NCBI GenBank assembly: GCA_002293605.1
Contig: DBDO01000055.1
Coordinates: 6,944 to 13,847 of the forward strand
DNA length: 6,904 nt
From: Desulfovibrionaceae bacterium UBA930
Lineage (GTDB): Bacteria > Desulfobacterota > Desulfovibrionia > Desulfovibrionales > Desulfovibrionaceae
Direction: 5' to 3'
Part shown: piece by piece, positions 1-5,493 of the stretch
Position numbering within the stretch: position 1 is the first letter of the stretch
How the letters are laid out: the number at the start of each line of letters is the position of its first letter
The notes under the pieces: model-generated
What the model saw: only the letters and a program-made list of their open reading frames with translations
Database searches by the model: none
What the model was told of the DNA's origin: nothing
Translations under genes and position numbers: made by a program

Positions 1-1491
1 CAGGACTGGCTGAAGAAGCATATTCTGGACCACCCGGATTTCATCCGGCCCGAGCGCTACAGAAACGAGGTGCTGGCCCTGCTGGACAGCGGTGCCCTGG
101 ACGATCTTTGCATCTCGCGGCCCAAGACGCGCCTGACCTGGGGCATAGAGCTGCCCTTTGACCCGGAATATGTCTGCTATGTCTGGTTTGACGCGCTGCT
201 GGCCTATACCACGGCCCTGGGCGGACCGGACGGGCCTGATTTCGCCGCGTACTGGCCCCAGGCCGAGCATCTGGTGGCCAAGGACATCCTCAAGCCGCAC
301 GCTATTTTCTGGCCCACCATGCTGAAAGCCGCCGGGCTGCCGCTGTTCCGGCATCTGAACGTACACGGCTACTGGCTGGCGCGCGACACCAAAATGTCCA
401 AGTCTCTGGGCAACGTGATTGCCCCGCGCGAGATGGCCCATCGCCACGGTGTTGACGCCTTTCGCTATTTTTTGCTGCGGGACATGCATTTTGGCAGTGA
501 CGCCAGTTTTTCCGAAGAAGCCCTGATCGGGCGTATCAATGCCGACCTCGCCAATGATCTGGGCAATCTCTTTTCCCGCGTGCTCTCCATGACCGCAAAA
601 TTCTGTGGCGGCAAGGTTCCACAGCCGGGCGCGGACAGCGCGCTGGAGCGGGATCTGAAACATCTCGCCTCGGAAAGTCTGGCCAACTATCAGGGCCTTT
701 TCCATCAGGTGCGTTTTTCCAACGCGCTGGAATCCTTATGGGAACTGGTGCGTGCCCTGAACAAGTATGTGGATGTGGCCGCGCCCTGGGCACTGGCCAA
801 GGCGGGCGATACGGAGCGGCTGGGGAGCGTGCTCTATACCTTGCTGGAATGCATGCGAAAAATAGCCCTGCACCTCTGGCCTGTCATGCCTGGCAAAAGT
901 GAGCGAATGCTGGAACAGCTCGGTATCACGCTTGATCTGGGCAGCATTCCCGAAGCTGGCCTGCTGGCACCGGAAATTGACGGCTTTGGTCTCTTGCGGC
1001 CCGGAATGGCTGTGGCCTCCTCCTCCAACCTCTTCCCGCGCATTGAGGCGGAAGAGAACGATGGCAAGCCGCAGAGCGAGGTCAAGGCCAGAACCGAGGC
1101 TGCAAAAGCCGCAAGCCCGGCGCAGACGGCAACAAAAACGCCGCCCTCTGACGCCTCCCGCCCAGCCCAGATAGAGTTTGCGGACTTTCAGAAGCTGGAT
1201 CTGCGTGTGGGCAGGGTGGTGGCTTGTGAGCCGCACCCCAACGCGGACAAGCTGCTGCGGGTAATGGTTGACCTTGGCGAGGACACTCCCAGACAGATTC
1301 TGGCCGGAATGGCCGAATTTTACAAACCCGAAGACATGCTCGGCTGTCAGGTCACGGTGGTGGCCAACCTGGCCCCGCGCAGCATGCGCGGCCTGGAGTC
1401 GCAAGGGATGATTCTGGCCGTGCGCAAGGAAGGAGGCTTGGAACTGCTGACCCCCACAGGGGATGTGCCGCCCGGTGCCAAGGTCAGTTAA
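1..1491 (+). CDS. metG: Methionyl-tRNA synthetase, C-terminal part (5' end outside window)
   Basis: Class I aminoacyl-tRNA synthetase that charges tRNA-Met in the cytoplasm. The frame is open from base 1, so this is the 3' part: 496 residues are visible and the catalytic N-terminus is missing. Visible in order are a WFDA block (about 184-195), the AKDIL..HAIFWPTML block of the Rossmann core (about 277-330), the ATP-binding KMSKS loop at 391-405, an alpha-helical anticodon-binding domain (about 500-990), an Ala/Glu/Lys-rich linker (about 1030-1165), and a C-terminal Trbp111/EMAP-like tRNA-binding domain from about 1171 (FADFQKLDLRVGRV, then HPNADKLL and SQGMILA). The fused C-terminal domain marks the long, dimeric MetRS form. 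It ends in TAA at 1489-1491. The first ATG or GTG in the window is internal, not a start. No frameshift or missing motif was seen in the visible part. Confidence 0.97.
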   Translation, partial: QDWLKKHILDHPDFIRPERYRNEVLALLDSGALDDLCISRPKTRLTWGIELPFDPEYVCYVWFDALLAYTTALGGPDGPDFAAYWPQAEHLVAKDILKPHAIFWPTMLKAAGLPLFRHLNVHGYWLARDTKMSKSLGNVIAPREMAHRHGVDAFRYFLLRDMHFGSDASFSEEALIGRINADLANDLGNLFSRVLSMTAKFCGGKVPQPGADSALERDLKHLASESLANYQGLFHQVRFSNALESLWELVRALNKYVDVAAPWALAKAGDTERLGSVLYTLLECMRKIALHLWPVMPGKSERMLEQLGITLDLGSIPEAGLLAPEIDGFGLLRPGMAVASSSNLFPRIEAEENDGKPQSEVKARTEAAKAASPAQTATKTPPSDASRPAQIEFADFQKLDLRVGRVVACEPHPNADKLLRVMVDLGEDTPRQILAGMAEFYKPEDMLGCQVTVVANLAPRSMRGLESQGMILAVRKEGGLELLTPTGDVPPGAKVS

Positions 1492-1526
1492 GGGCTGCGA
1501 GATATAGGTATAATGCCTCCGGCAGC

Positions 1527-1553
1527 GGCCAGGGACAATGCTTTCTCCCGGCC
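1527..1553 (+). terminator. Possible weak terminator hairpin after metG
   Basis: GGCC-A-GGGA at 1527-1535 can pair with TCCC-GGCC at 1546-1553, giving eight base pairs with one bulged A and a 10-base loop, 36 bases after the metG stop. No T-run follows, so it is not a canonical intrinsic terminator. The sequence just before and within it (ATGCCTCCGGC at 1513-1523 and GGCCAGGG at 1527-1534) resembles the repeat at 5410, so it may be a degraded copy of that element. Confidence 0.3.
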
Positions 1554-1570
1554 CCTCAAACTCGGCGGCA

Positions 1571-1599
1571 TTGCGCAAAAACGCAAGCCGCGCTATAGA
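1571..1599 (+). promoter_or_regulatory. Sigma-70-type promoter of the tRNA-Leu gene
   Basis: The -35 box TTGCGC (1571-1576) and -10 box TATAGA (1594-1599) are separated by exactly 17 bases. Transcription would start near 1606, giving a 5' leader of about 15 bases before the mature tRNA at 1621. Spacing, position and the need for a promoter in the metG-tRNA gap support the call; no start site is proven. Confidence 0.6.
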
Positions 1600-1620
1600 G
1601 CCTGCGCGTAAACATCATCT

Positions 1621-1707
1621 GCCCGAGTGATGGAATTGGTAGACATACCGGACTTAAAATCCGGAGGCCGTAAGGCTGTGCGGGTTCAAGTCCCGCCTTG
1701 GGCACCA
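1621..1707 (+). tRNA. tRNA-Leu (anticodon UAA), CCA encoded
   Basis: The sequence folds as a complete class II tRNA. The acceptor stem GCCCGAG (1621-1627) pairs with CTTGGGC (1697-1703), followed by discriminator A (1704) and encoded CCA (1705-1707). The anticodon stem CCGGA (1648-1652) pairs with TCCGG (1660-1664) around the loop CTTAAAA, with anticodon TAA at 1655-1657, which reads UUA leucine codons. A long variable arm (GCC-GTAA-GGC) is typical of leucine tRNA. The T arm is GCGGG-TTCAAGT-CCCGC (1680-1696). All stems pair, with one G-U in the acceptor, so the gene is intact. The restriction-modification cassette begins 68 bases downstream on the other strand; tRNA 3' ends are common insertion sites, but no duplicated 3' end was found. 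Confidence 0.98.
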
Positions 1708-1722
1708 TTGCTACTACAAGTC

Positions 1723-1758
1723 AAGCAGGCATCAATTACTTTTGATCGATGTCTGCTT
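1723..1758. terminator. Long hairpin between the tRNA and the nuclease remnant
   Basis: AAGCAGGCATCAAT (1723-1736) pairs with ATCGATGTCTGCTT (1745-1758) over 14 positions, with one G-T wobble and one A-C mismatch, around the 8-base loop TACTTTTG. It lies 15 bases after the tRNA CCA and 17 bases past the stop of the opposing DUF4928 gene, so it could end transcription from both sides. Neither flank carries a strong T-run, so termination is uncertain. It could instead be a boundary or integration-site remnant. Confidence 0.4.
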
Positions 1759-1775
1759 ATGGCAAAAACTGCTGT

Positions 1776-2420
1776 TTATAATTGTATCATCAATGACGGA
1801 TCGGTTTCTATTCCCTGAATAATTTCATTATATCGTGAAATGAGTCTAAGGATTTCATCACGCTGAGATTTTTCAGTGAACTGGCTCCACTCCAAAATAT
1901 TCGTAGCAATAAATTGTTCTGCCTCGATAACGTCAATGCGCCCTTCTATTTCAAAGGCTTTAGCAATAGATTCAATGCCAGCGCGGCCTTCTGCAATGGT
2001 CACTATAATAGGCCGAAGCCCTGTTTCGATGTTGACTTTGCACTTTCGAATAAGCGATTCAGAAGGGGCCGTTGTAACGTGGATGGCAACGTCATCAAGC
2101 ACAAAATCGCCAGCGCGCGCTGTGGGGCAGTCCGCCACATTCGCGCCATGGTGGGCGACTCTTTTCTCTTCCGGTAAAATCAGGTCGAGCTTGGCACCGA
2201 CAAGGTGCTGCAGAACCGTACCGGCATAGGTGGTGCCAGGATTGTCCTTCTGGCGCTTCATAGCCTGAGCGAGCAGGTCACTCACGATAGAGCGCAAAGA
2301 TTTGCTCGGGTCGAATTTCAGAGTGAACGGTTGACTGCTGAAATAGTCCTGAACACGGGCAATCCACCACTTTTCGATGGCGGGCAAATCATCAATTTTT
2401 TCTTTATGCAGCGTGTTCAA
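1776..2420 (-). CDS. DUF4928 C-terminal fragment (214 residues from TTG)
   Basis: This is the second frame of the broken nuclease gene. The only early initiator is TTG at 2420; the frame is open farther upstream and carries family-like sequence (SRGSLGNASDYAIF) back to 2462, so the TTG is probably a leucine codon of the ancestor and not a true start. It contains most of the conserved family: FDPSKSLRSIVSDLLAQA, TTYAGTVLQHLVGAKLDL, HHGANVADCPT, GDF..DDVAIHVTTAP, LRPIIVT, EAEQFIATNI and the terminal YNEII..ETDPSL. If expressed from the TTG it would lack the N-terminal domain. Confidence 0.6.
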   Translation of the reverse strand: MNTLHKEKIDDLPAIEKWWIARVQDYFSSQPFTLKFDPSKSLRSIVSDLLAQAMKRQKDNPGTTYAGTVLQHLVGAKLDLILPEEKRVAHHGANVADCPTARAGDFVLDDVAIHVTTAPSESLIRKCKVNIETGLRPIIVTIAEGRAGIESIAKAFEIEGRIDVIEAEQFIATNILEWSQFTEKSQRDEILRLISRYNEIIQGIETDPSLMIQL

Positions 2421-2683
2421 AAAAATCGCATAATCAGAAGCGTTTCCAAGGCTTCCTCGGCTAACACGCGAGTAATGCCGTGGCCTTTCAAAATAGTCTG
2501 CACGCGGCCTTTTCCCAGGCCTTTGACTTGTCCCTTCTTGCCTGTCCGCAAGCTTTCCGGCGCGAGAGGGAGACCATTTTCAGCGGCAAGACGAGTAATA
2601 TGTAGCATAACGGCCAGTTGACCTTTGCTCTGCAGGGACTTCGCATCACGAAATTCTGTCAAACGCGTTTTAAGAGAGCTCAT
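2417..2683 (-). CDS. DUF4928 N-terminal fragment (88 residues)
   Basis: This is the first reading frame of the broken nuclease gene, from ATG at 2683 to TGA at 2417-2419. It includes GQLAVMLHITRLAAENGLPL and the block KGLGKGRVQTILKGHGITRV, a probable helical N-terminal region of the family. About 77 residues look genuine; the last 11 after VLAEE (ALETLLIMRFF) are read out of frame. This start is preferred to the ATG at 3004, because that longer frame runs backwards through the methyltransferase gene in another frame and has no family resemblance there. The fragment alone lacks the presumed catalytic part. Confidence 0.6.
   Translation of the reverse strand: MSSLKTRLTEFRDAKSLQSKGQLAVMLHITRLAAENGLPLAPESLRTGKKGQVKGLGKGRVQTILKGHGITRVLAEEALETLLIMRFF
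2452..2462 (-). other. Frameshift junction: single 11-base AGCCGAGGAAG
   Basis: On the minus strand this 11-mer is read usefully in two frames. In the upstream frame it lies within TTA GCC GAG GAA G (the end of VLAEE). In the downstream frame it reads AGC CGA GGA AGC (SRGS). Family members, as I recall, have roughly VLAEE-GGRT-SRGS(I/L)GN here. An ancestor would therefore have carried the 11-mer twice, 22 bases apart. Loss of one repeat unit explains both the frame change and the missing residues. Confidence 0.6.
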
Positions 2684-3740
2684 TGCAAGCCGCCGCGAGA
2701 GGGGAAAGAAGGTGTTTTGCCAGGTGCGCGGCAACGGGCGCGGCCACTGCGTCACCCATGGCCTTGTATCCATCGTTAAATGTACCGGGAAGTTGGAAAG
2801 CTTCCGATGCCCCCATGAGCCTGGCTGCCTCCCGAGGGTTGAGGATGCGCGTTTTCCATTCATTCCCTTGTTTAAGCACAAGGTATTGCCTGCTGCTACC
2901 GCCTGTTGGAGTACGCAGACACCCGGCAATATCGTCAAAACGCAATTCAAGAACCTGTTTCTTGTTTCGAATGCGTTTATAGCCTGGGGCGACAGAAAGC
3001 CCACTTTCCTGGAGCTTTTGCATATGCGCAGGCGGGATCAGAGCCATGTTTTTTTCGCTGACTGCCGTGTTCTGACAGGGCAAAGAAAAATCAACGACTT
3101 CGGAAAGCGTAGCAGTGCGCCTCGGGGGTTTGGGCAGCTTCCACCATATCCAGCCATCAAGCCCGGCAGCCGCCTTCTGGATAGCTGCTGCATGCGTCCA
3201 GATGGGCTTTTCAGATGTAAGCTTGCGGGGAATACGCGCACGGGCGTCAATTGCGACCACAAAGACCCTGGGCCGGGATTGGGGCAGCCAATGCACGGCA
3301 TCAAGCAGCATGGCACCGACTCTATAGCCACGTTCTACCAAAGCCGAGTGCAGTGCTCGATAATGGGCTCCTTCATTGATGGAGACAAAGCCCGGCACAT
3401 TTTCAGCGGCCAGAAGCGGCGGGCGCTGCGGCATTTCATCCATGGCGCGCAGCCATTCCCACACAAGACCGCTACGTTTGGCGTGTATGCCTTTACCATT
3501 GCCAGCAAGGGATAAGTCCTGGCAAGGAAAACTGGCCCAGGAAAGGACGCTCAGAGGAAGGCTTGTGCCACGTATCTCAGTAATAGAGCAAAGGGTAAAA
3601 GGGGCACCTTTATGGTTGGCCCAAAAGACAGCAGCCTTTTTAGGACAAATATCGTTCGCCCATGCCTCTCGAAAATAGGGGGCCAAGGCATGGCTCACCA
3701 ATCCGCTGCCCGCAAAAAATTCGAGAAAGGGCGGACGCAT
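2670..3740 (-). CDS. C5-cytosine DNA methyltransferase (Type II-like R-M)
   Basis: It transfers a methyl group from S-adenosylmethionine to C5 of cytosine in a specific DNA site, protecting it from the partner nuclease. In the 356-residue form starting at 3740, motif I is FLEFFAGSG (5-13, AdoMet), motif II includes the acidic ND (29-30), motif IV is SFPCQDLSLAG with catalytic Cys73, motif VI is ENV (113-115), motif VIII is QSRPR (154-158), motif IX is RFDDIAGCLRTPTGGSSRQ (267-285) and motif X is NPREAARLMG..GDAVAAPV (about 301-335). Residues about 165-265 are the variable target-recognition region; the DNA site cannot be read from it. I chose ATG 3740 over ATG 3818 because it has GAAGGA four bases upstream and puts motif I at the N-terminus as usual. 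The 3818 start lacks a clear ribosome site and adds 26 residues with no family look. All motifs are intact, so it should be active. It overlaps the DUF4928 gene by 14 bases. No vsr or controller gene is seen. Confidence 0.95.
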   Translation of the reverse strand: MRPPFLEFFAGSGLVSHALAPYFREAWANDICPKKAAVFWANHKGAPFTLCSITEIRGTSLPLSVLSWASFPCQDLSLAGNGKGIHAKRSGLVWEWLRAMDEMPQRPPLLAAENVPGFVSINEGAHYRALHSALVERGYRVGAMLLDAVHWLPQSRPRVFVVAIDARARIPRKLTSEKPIWTHAAAIQKAAAGLDGWIWWKLPKPPRRTATLSEVVDFSLPCQNTAVSEKNMALIPPAHMQKLQESGLSVAPGYKRIRNKKQVLELRFDDIAGCLRTPTGGSSRQYLVLKQGNEWKTRILNPREAARLMGASEAFQLPGTFNDGYKAMGDAVAAPVAAHLAKHLLSPLAAACNELS

Positions 3741-3744
3741 GTCT

Positions 3745-3750
3745 TCCTTC
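3745..3750 (-). promoter_or_regulatory. Ribosome binding site deciding the methyltransferase start
   Basis: The minus strand reads GAAGGA, then AGAC, then ATG at 3740. This is the best Shine-Dalgarno match near the gene's 5' end, although the spacing is slightly short. The competing ATG at 3818 is preceded only by GGGGT directly adjacent to it, which also forms one arm of a hairpin. Confidence 0.55.
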
Positions 3751-3819
3751 GGTAACACAGGCACCGAGCAGGAAAAAGTATAGTTCTGGGCTTGGTGGGT
3801 TAGACGCATAGCTGTCATA

Positions 3820-3835
3820 CCCCGTCAACACGGGG
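3820..3835. promoter_or_regulatory. Perfect 6-bp inverted repeat upstream of the methyltransferase
   Basis: CCCCGT (3820-3825) and ACGGGG (3830-3835) flank the four bases CAAC. It lies about 80 bases upstream of the preferred start at 3740 and immediately upstream of the alternative ATG at 3818. It could be an operator for autoregulation, since some C5 methyltransferases bind their own promoter, or an RNA hairpin in the leader that hides the 3818 ATG. It stands out as GC-rich inside AT-rich sequence. Function is inferred only. Confidence 0.35.
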
Positions 3836-3883
3836 CGTGTTAAAATAATCAAATTTCCGAGCGTACTTTGTCCTTCTGTATAA

Positions 3884-3912
3884 GATATATCCTGTCAGCA
3901 CGCCAGGGGCAA
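3884..3912 (-). promoter_or_regulatory. Candidate promoter for the R-M cassette
   Basis: On the minus strand TTGCCC (3912-3907) and TATATC (3889-3884) are separated by 17 bases, with a start expected near 3877. Alternatives nearby are a perfect TATAAT at 3955-3950 and a TATACT at 3782-3777, both without a good -35 box. The region is so AT-rich that -10-like hexamers are expected by chance, so the choice is weak. Confidence 0.3.
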
Positions 3913-4057
3913 TATTTTCTGAAGAAGAAAAAAGTAATGAAACCGCTATATTATAGAGTAATTATGCTGCAAGGGTCGGGGGGCGGGCCGTTGATCTGGT
4001 GTTGACGATTCGCGTCACCCGGCCTCTGTTTAAGCCCAATCTCCCGCCTCCCCGGCT

Positions 4058-4087
4058 TTGACTTTTTTGCCGACTCTGTGTTTTTAT
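4058..4087 (+). promoter_or_regulatory. Candidate promoter for the DUF3179 gene
   Basis: TTGACT (4058-4063) and TTTTAT (4082-4087) are spaced by 18 bases; transcription would start near 4094, leaving a leader of about 35 bases. A second -35-like hexamer, TTGACG at 4002-4007, has no good -10 box at the right distance. Confidence 0.35.
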
Positions 4088-4118
4088 CCAGCAGAAAACA
4101 CAGCCCTTCCCTGTTGCC

Positions 4119-4123
4119 AGGAG
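4119..4123 (+). promoter_or_regulatory. Shine-Dalgarno AGGAG for the DUF3179 start
   Basis: AGGAG lies six bases before ATG 4130 and fixes that codon as the start. The in-frame ATG at 4058 overlaps the promoter-like sequence and has no comparable site. Confidence 0.75.
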
Positions 4124-4129
4124 TTGTTC

Positions 4130-5392
4130 ATGAGGTCTGCCTTGCTTCTGCCGCTCCCATTTTTATTGCTCATCGCCCTATGCGGAGCGCCTGCCTTATG
4201 CGCGCCTGCGCCGGACCCTGCAAGCCCTGTCGGCGCTGCAATGCCGGATGCGGAAGAAGACGCGGACATGCCCAGCGCCATGCCCGGCTATTCCTCCCGA
4301 GCGCTACGCGAACTGGCGGACAAGGTACAGCGTACCGGTGTCGGGGAAGACCGCATCCCCGCCCTGAACAAGCCGGAATTTCTGTCCATTGCCGATGCGG
4401 ATCTGTCCATGGAAAATGAAGAGACAGTGTTTATCGTTGAATACCCGAACAGCGTGGTGCGCATTTATCCGCAGCGTATTCTCGTCTGGCACGAGGTGGT
4501 GAACGACTGGCTGGCAAGGGATGCCTCCGGCGATGCGCAGGCGCGTTTTATCCCCGGTCAAAGCGAGCGGGAGGGCGAAGGCTATACCATCAGCTATGCG
4601 CCCCTGACCGGCTCCGTTATCGCCTTTAAATCCAGGGCCGGTTCCCACGCCACCTCCTTCGGGGTGAGCGGCATGCTGCTGCACGGCAACTCCCTGCTCT
4701 ATGACCGCATCAGCCGCAGCCTCTGGTCACAGCTTCTGGCCGCATCCATCGAAGGGCCGTTCAGGGGAAAGCGGCTTGAGCGCATTCCGGTTATCTGGGC
4801 CACCTGGCGCGGGGCAAAAGCCCGCTACGGAGGCCTGAACCCCCAGTTTTCCGGCAAGGCCCAGGTTCTTTCCCGGGCCACAGGTTTCCGCCGCAGCTAC
4901 GGCAAAGACCCCTACGGCAGCTATCAGATGCCCGGTACATACTACGACAACCCCCGATTGCCTTCCGGCGTGACCCAGCAGGATGCCAGGCTGCCCGCCA
5001 AAAAGCGCGTGCTGGGACTTGAAGTTGATGCGGCCTTTGGGGCGGTCATTGTGGATGCCGTAAAGGAGAGCCGCGTTGTCAACTTTTCCCTGGGCATGCT
5101 GCCCATGGTGGCCTTGTATGATCAGGAGCTGGAAAGCGTGCGCGTTTTTGAACGGCGGCTGCCGGAACGGGAGGAAGAACTCAGCTTCATCATTTTTGAA
5201 GATAAACTGCTGGATGAGCAGACCCGCACGGAATGGCTGCCTAGTGGCCGCTCTCTTGCCGGACCTTTGCGCGATCGCGCGCTCAAGGAAGTCTTGAGCG
5301 TCAATGCCATGTGGTTCGCCTGGGCTTCTTTGTACCGGGGCTCGCTCATTGTGCCGGGTAAAGATGTGGTGGACACTGTGCCCAAAGAATAG
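4130..5392 (+). CDS. Exported DUF3179 domain protein
   Basis: This is a 420-residue protein of unknown function. Residues 1-25 form a signal peptide (MRSALLLPLPFLLLIALCG..), with cleavage likely near ALCA-P; the Cys residues do not fit a lipobox, so it is probably a soluble periplasmic protein. Residues 26-70 are a Pro/Ala/acidic linker. The DUF3179 domain covers about 74-410: DRIPALNKPEF (74-84), WHEVVND (120-126), FGVSGMLLHGNSLLYDR (177-193), SLWSQLLAASIEGPF..RLERIPV (198-221), YGKDPYGSY (257-265), RVLGLEV (293-299) and MWFAWASLY (394-402). The usual family segment YCPLC(G/N) is replaced here by YAPLTG (156-161), so both cysteines are absent. It stands alone, diverging from the R-M cassette and converging with the cyclophilin gene. 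The start at 4130 gives the signal peptide at the N-terminus. The family match is strong; the role is not known. Confidence 0.88.
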   Translation: MRSALLLPLPFLLLIALCGAPALCAPAPDPASPVGAAMPDAEEDADMPSAMPGYSSRALRELADKVQRTGVGEDRIPALNKPEFLSIADADLSMENEETVFIVEYPNSVVRIYPQRILVWHEVVNDWLARDASGDAQARFIPGQSEREGEGYTISYAPLTGSVIAFKSRAGSHATSFGVSGMLLHGNSLLYDRISRSLWSQLLAASIEGPFRGKRLERIPVIWATWRGAKARYGGLNPQFSGKAQVLSRATGFRRSYGKDPYGSYQMPGTYYDNPRLPSGVTQQDARLPAKKRVLGLEVDAAFGAVIVDAVKESRVVNFSLGMLPMVALYDQELESVRVFERRLPEREEELSFIIFEDKLLDEQTRTEWLPSGRSLAGPLRDRALKEVLSVNAMWFAWASLYRGSLIVPGKDVVDTVPKE

Positions 5393-5409
5393 GTTATGGT
5401 TTGATAGCT

Positions 5410-5475
5410 ATGCCTCCGGCGGCCAGGGCTCTGCCCCGGACCCCGCTGGGGGAAAGGATTTCCCCCAGACCCCCT
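5410..5475. repeat. GC-rich hairpin repeat of the Desulfovibrio type
   Basis: The unit begins ATGCCTCCGGCGGCCAGGG and continues as two tandem hairpins: GGGC-TCT-GCCC (5426-5436), then a perfect 10-bp stem (5446-5468). I recall similar gene-end elements, scattered in many copies, in Desulfovibrio genomes. A related, degraded start is present at 1513-1534. It fills most of the 101-base gap between convergent genes. Confidence 0.5.
5446..5468. terminator. Strong hairpin between convergent genes
   Basis: CTGGGGGAAA (5446-5455) pairs perfectly with TTTCCCCCAG (5459-5468) around GGA. It lies 53 bases after the DUF3179 stop and 25 bases after the opposing cyclophilin stop, so it may serve both genes as a bidirectional terminator or 3'-end stabiliser. 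Neither side has a T-run, so it is not a textbook intrinsic terminator. Confidence 0.45.
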
Positions 5476-5493
5476 CAGTTGTACGTAGTGTGC

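Larger units (their letters stand above)
1776..2683 (-). pseudogene. DUF4928-family putative restriction endonuclease, frameshifted
   Basis: The whole gene runs from ATG at 2683 to TAA at 1776-1778. It resembles DUF4928 proteins, which as I recall are usually about 300 residues, sit next to C5-cytosine methyltransferases and are presumed to be their restriction enzymes. The first part (MSSLKTRLTEF to VLAEE, 77 residues) and the second (SRGSLGNASDY onward, 228 residues) match consecutive family blocks but lie in different frames, changing at 2452-2462. Adding the roughly four residues that appear lost gives about 309 residues, the family length. Candidate active-site region: GDF, then AIHVTTAP and LIRKC (about 2027-2108), which could be a PD-(D/E)XK-like core; that is inference. 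The start overlaps the methyltransferase stop by 14 bases, implying translational coupling. A full-length enzyme is probably not made, unless ribosomal or transcriptional slippage occurs. Confidence 0.85.
3819..4129. other. Intergenic region between divergent genes, with composition border
   Basis: This stretch holds no convincing gene. Its left half (3841-3960) is about 34% GC by hand count and belongs to the cassette side. From about 3970 the sequence jumps to GC-rich DNA (3971-4020 is about 66%), a likely edge of acquired DNA. It holds the candidate divergent promoters listed separately, the 6-bp inverted repeat at 3820, a short palindrome CTATA-T-TATAG at 3946-3956, and a 5-bp inverted repeat TGACG/CGTCA at 4003-4017 overlapping a TTGACG hexamer. 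No integrase, att duplication of the tRNA end, or small RNA gene was recognised. Confidence 0.6.

Noticed and set aside
736..1578. 280-residue minus-strand open frame
   Set aside because: It is antisense to metG, which has clear domains throughout; typical shadow frame in GC-rich DNA.
1627..1818. 63-residue plus-strand frame across the tRNA
   Set aside because: It starts inside the tRNA-Leu gene and runs into the opposing nuclease gene, so it is not a credible gene.
2417..3004. 195-residue minus-strand frame as one gene starting at 3004
   Set aside because: Its first 107 codons overlap the methyltransferase in another frame and show no family features. The genuine gene starts at ATG 2683, overlapping the methyltransferase stop by 14 bases.
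2625..3515. 296-residue plus-strand open frame
   Set aside because: It lies antisense to the well-supported methyltransferase and N-terminal nuclease fragment; the product looks like no protein family and has an erratic composition.
1776..3960. A vsr mismatch endonuclease or a controller (C) protein gene in the cassette
   Set aside because: No reading frame in the cassette resembles either; the non-coding parts are too short or have no suitable frame.
3840..4057. Second copy of the tRNA-Leu 3' end marking an att site
   Set aside because: I looked for the T-arm and acceptor sequence on both strands near the right border and found no meaningful match.
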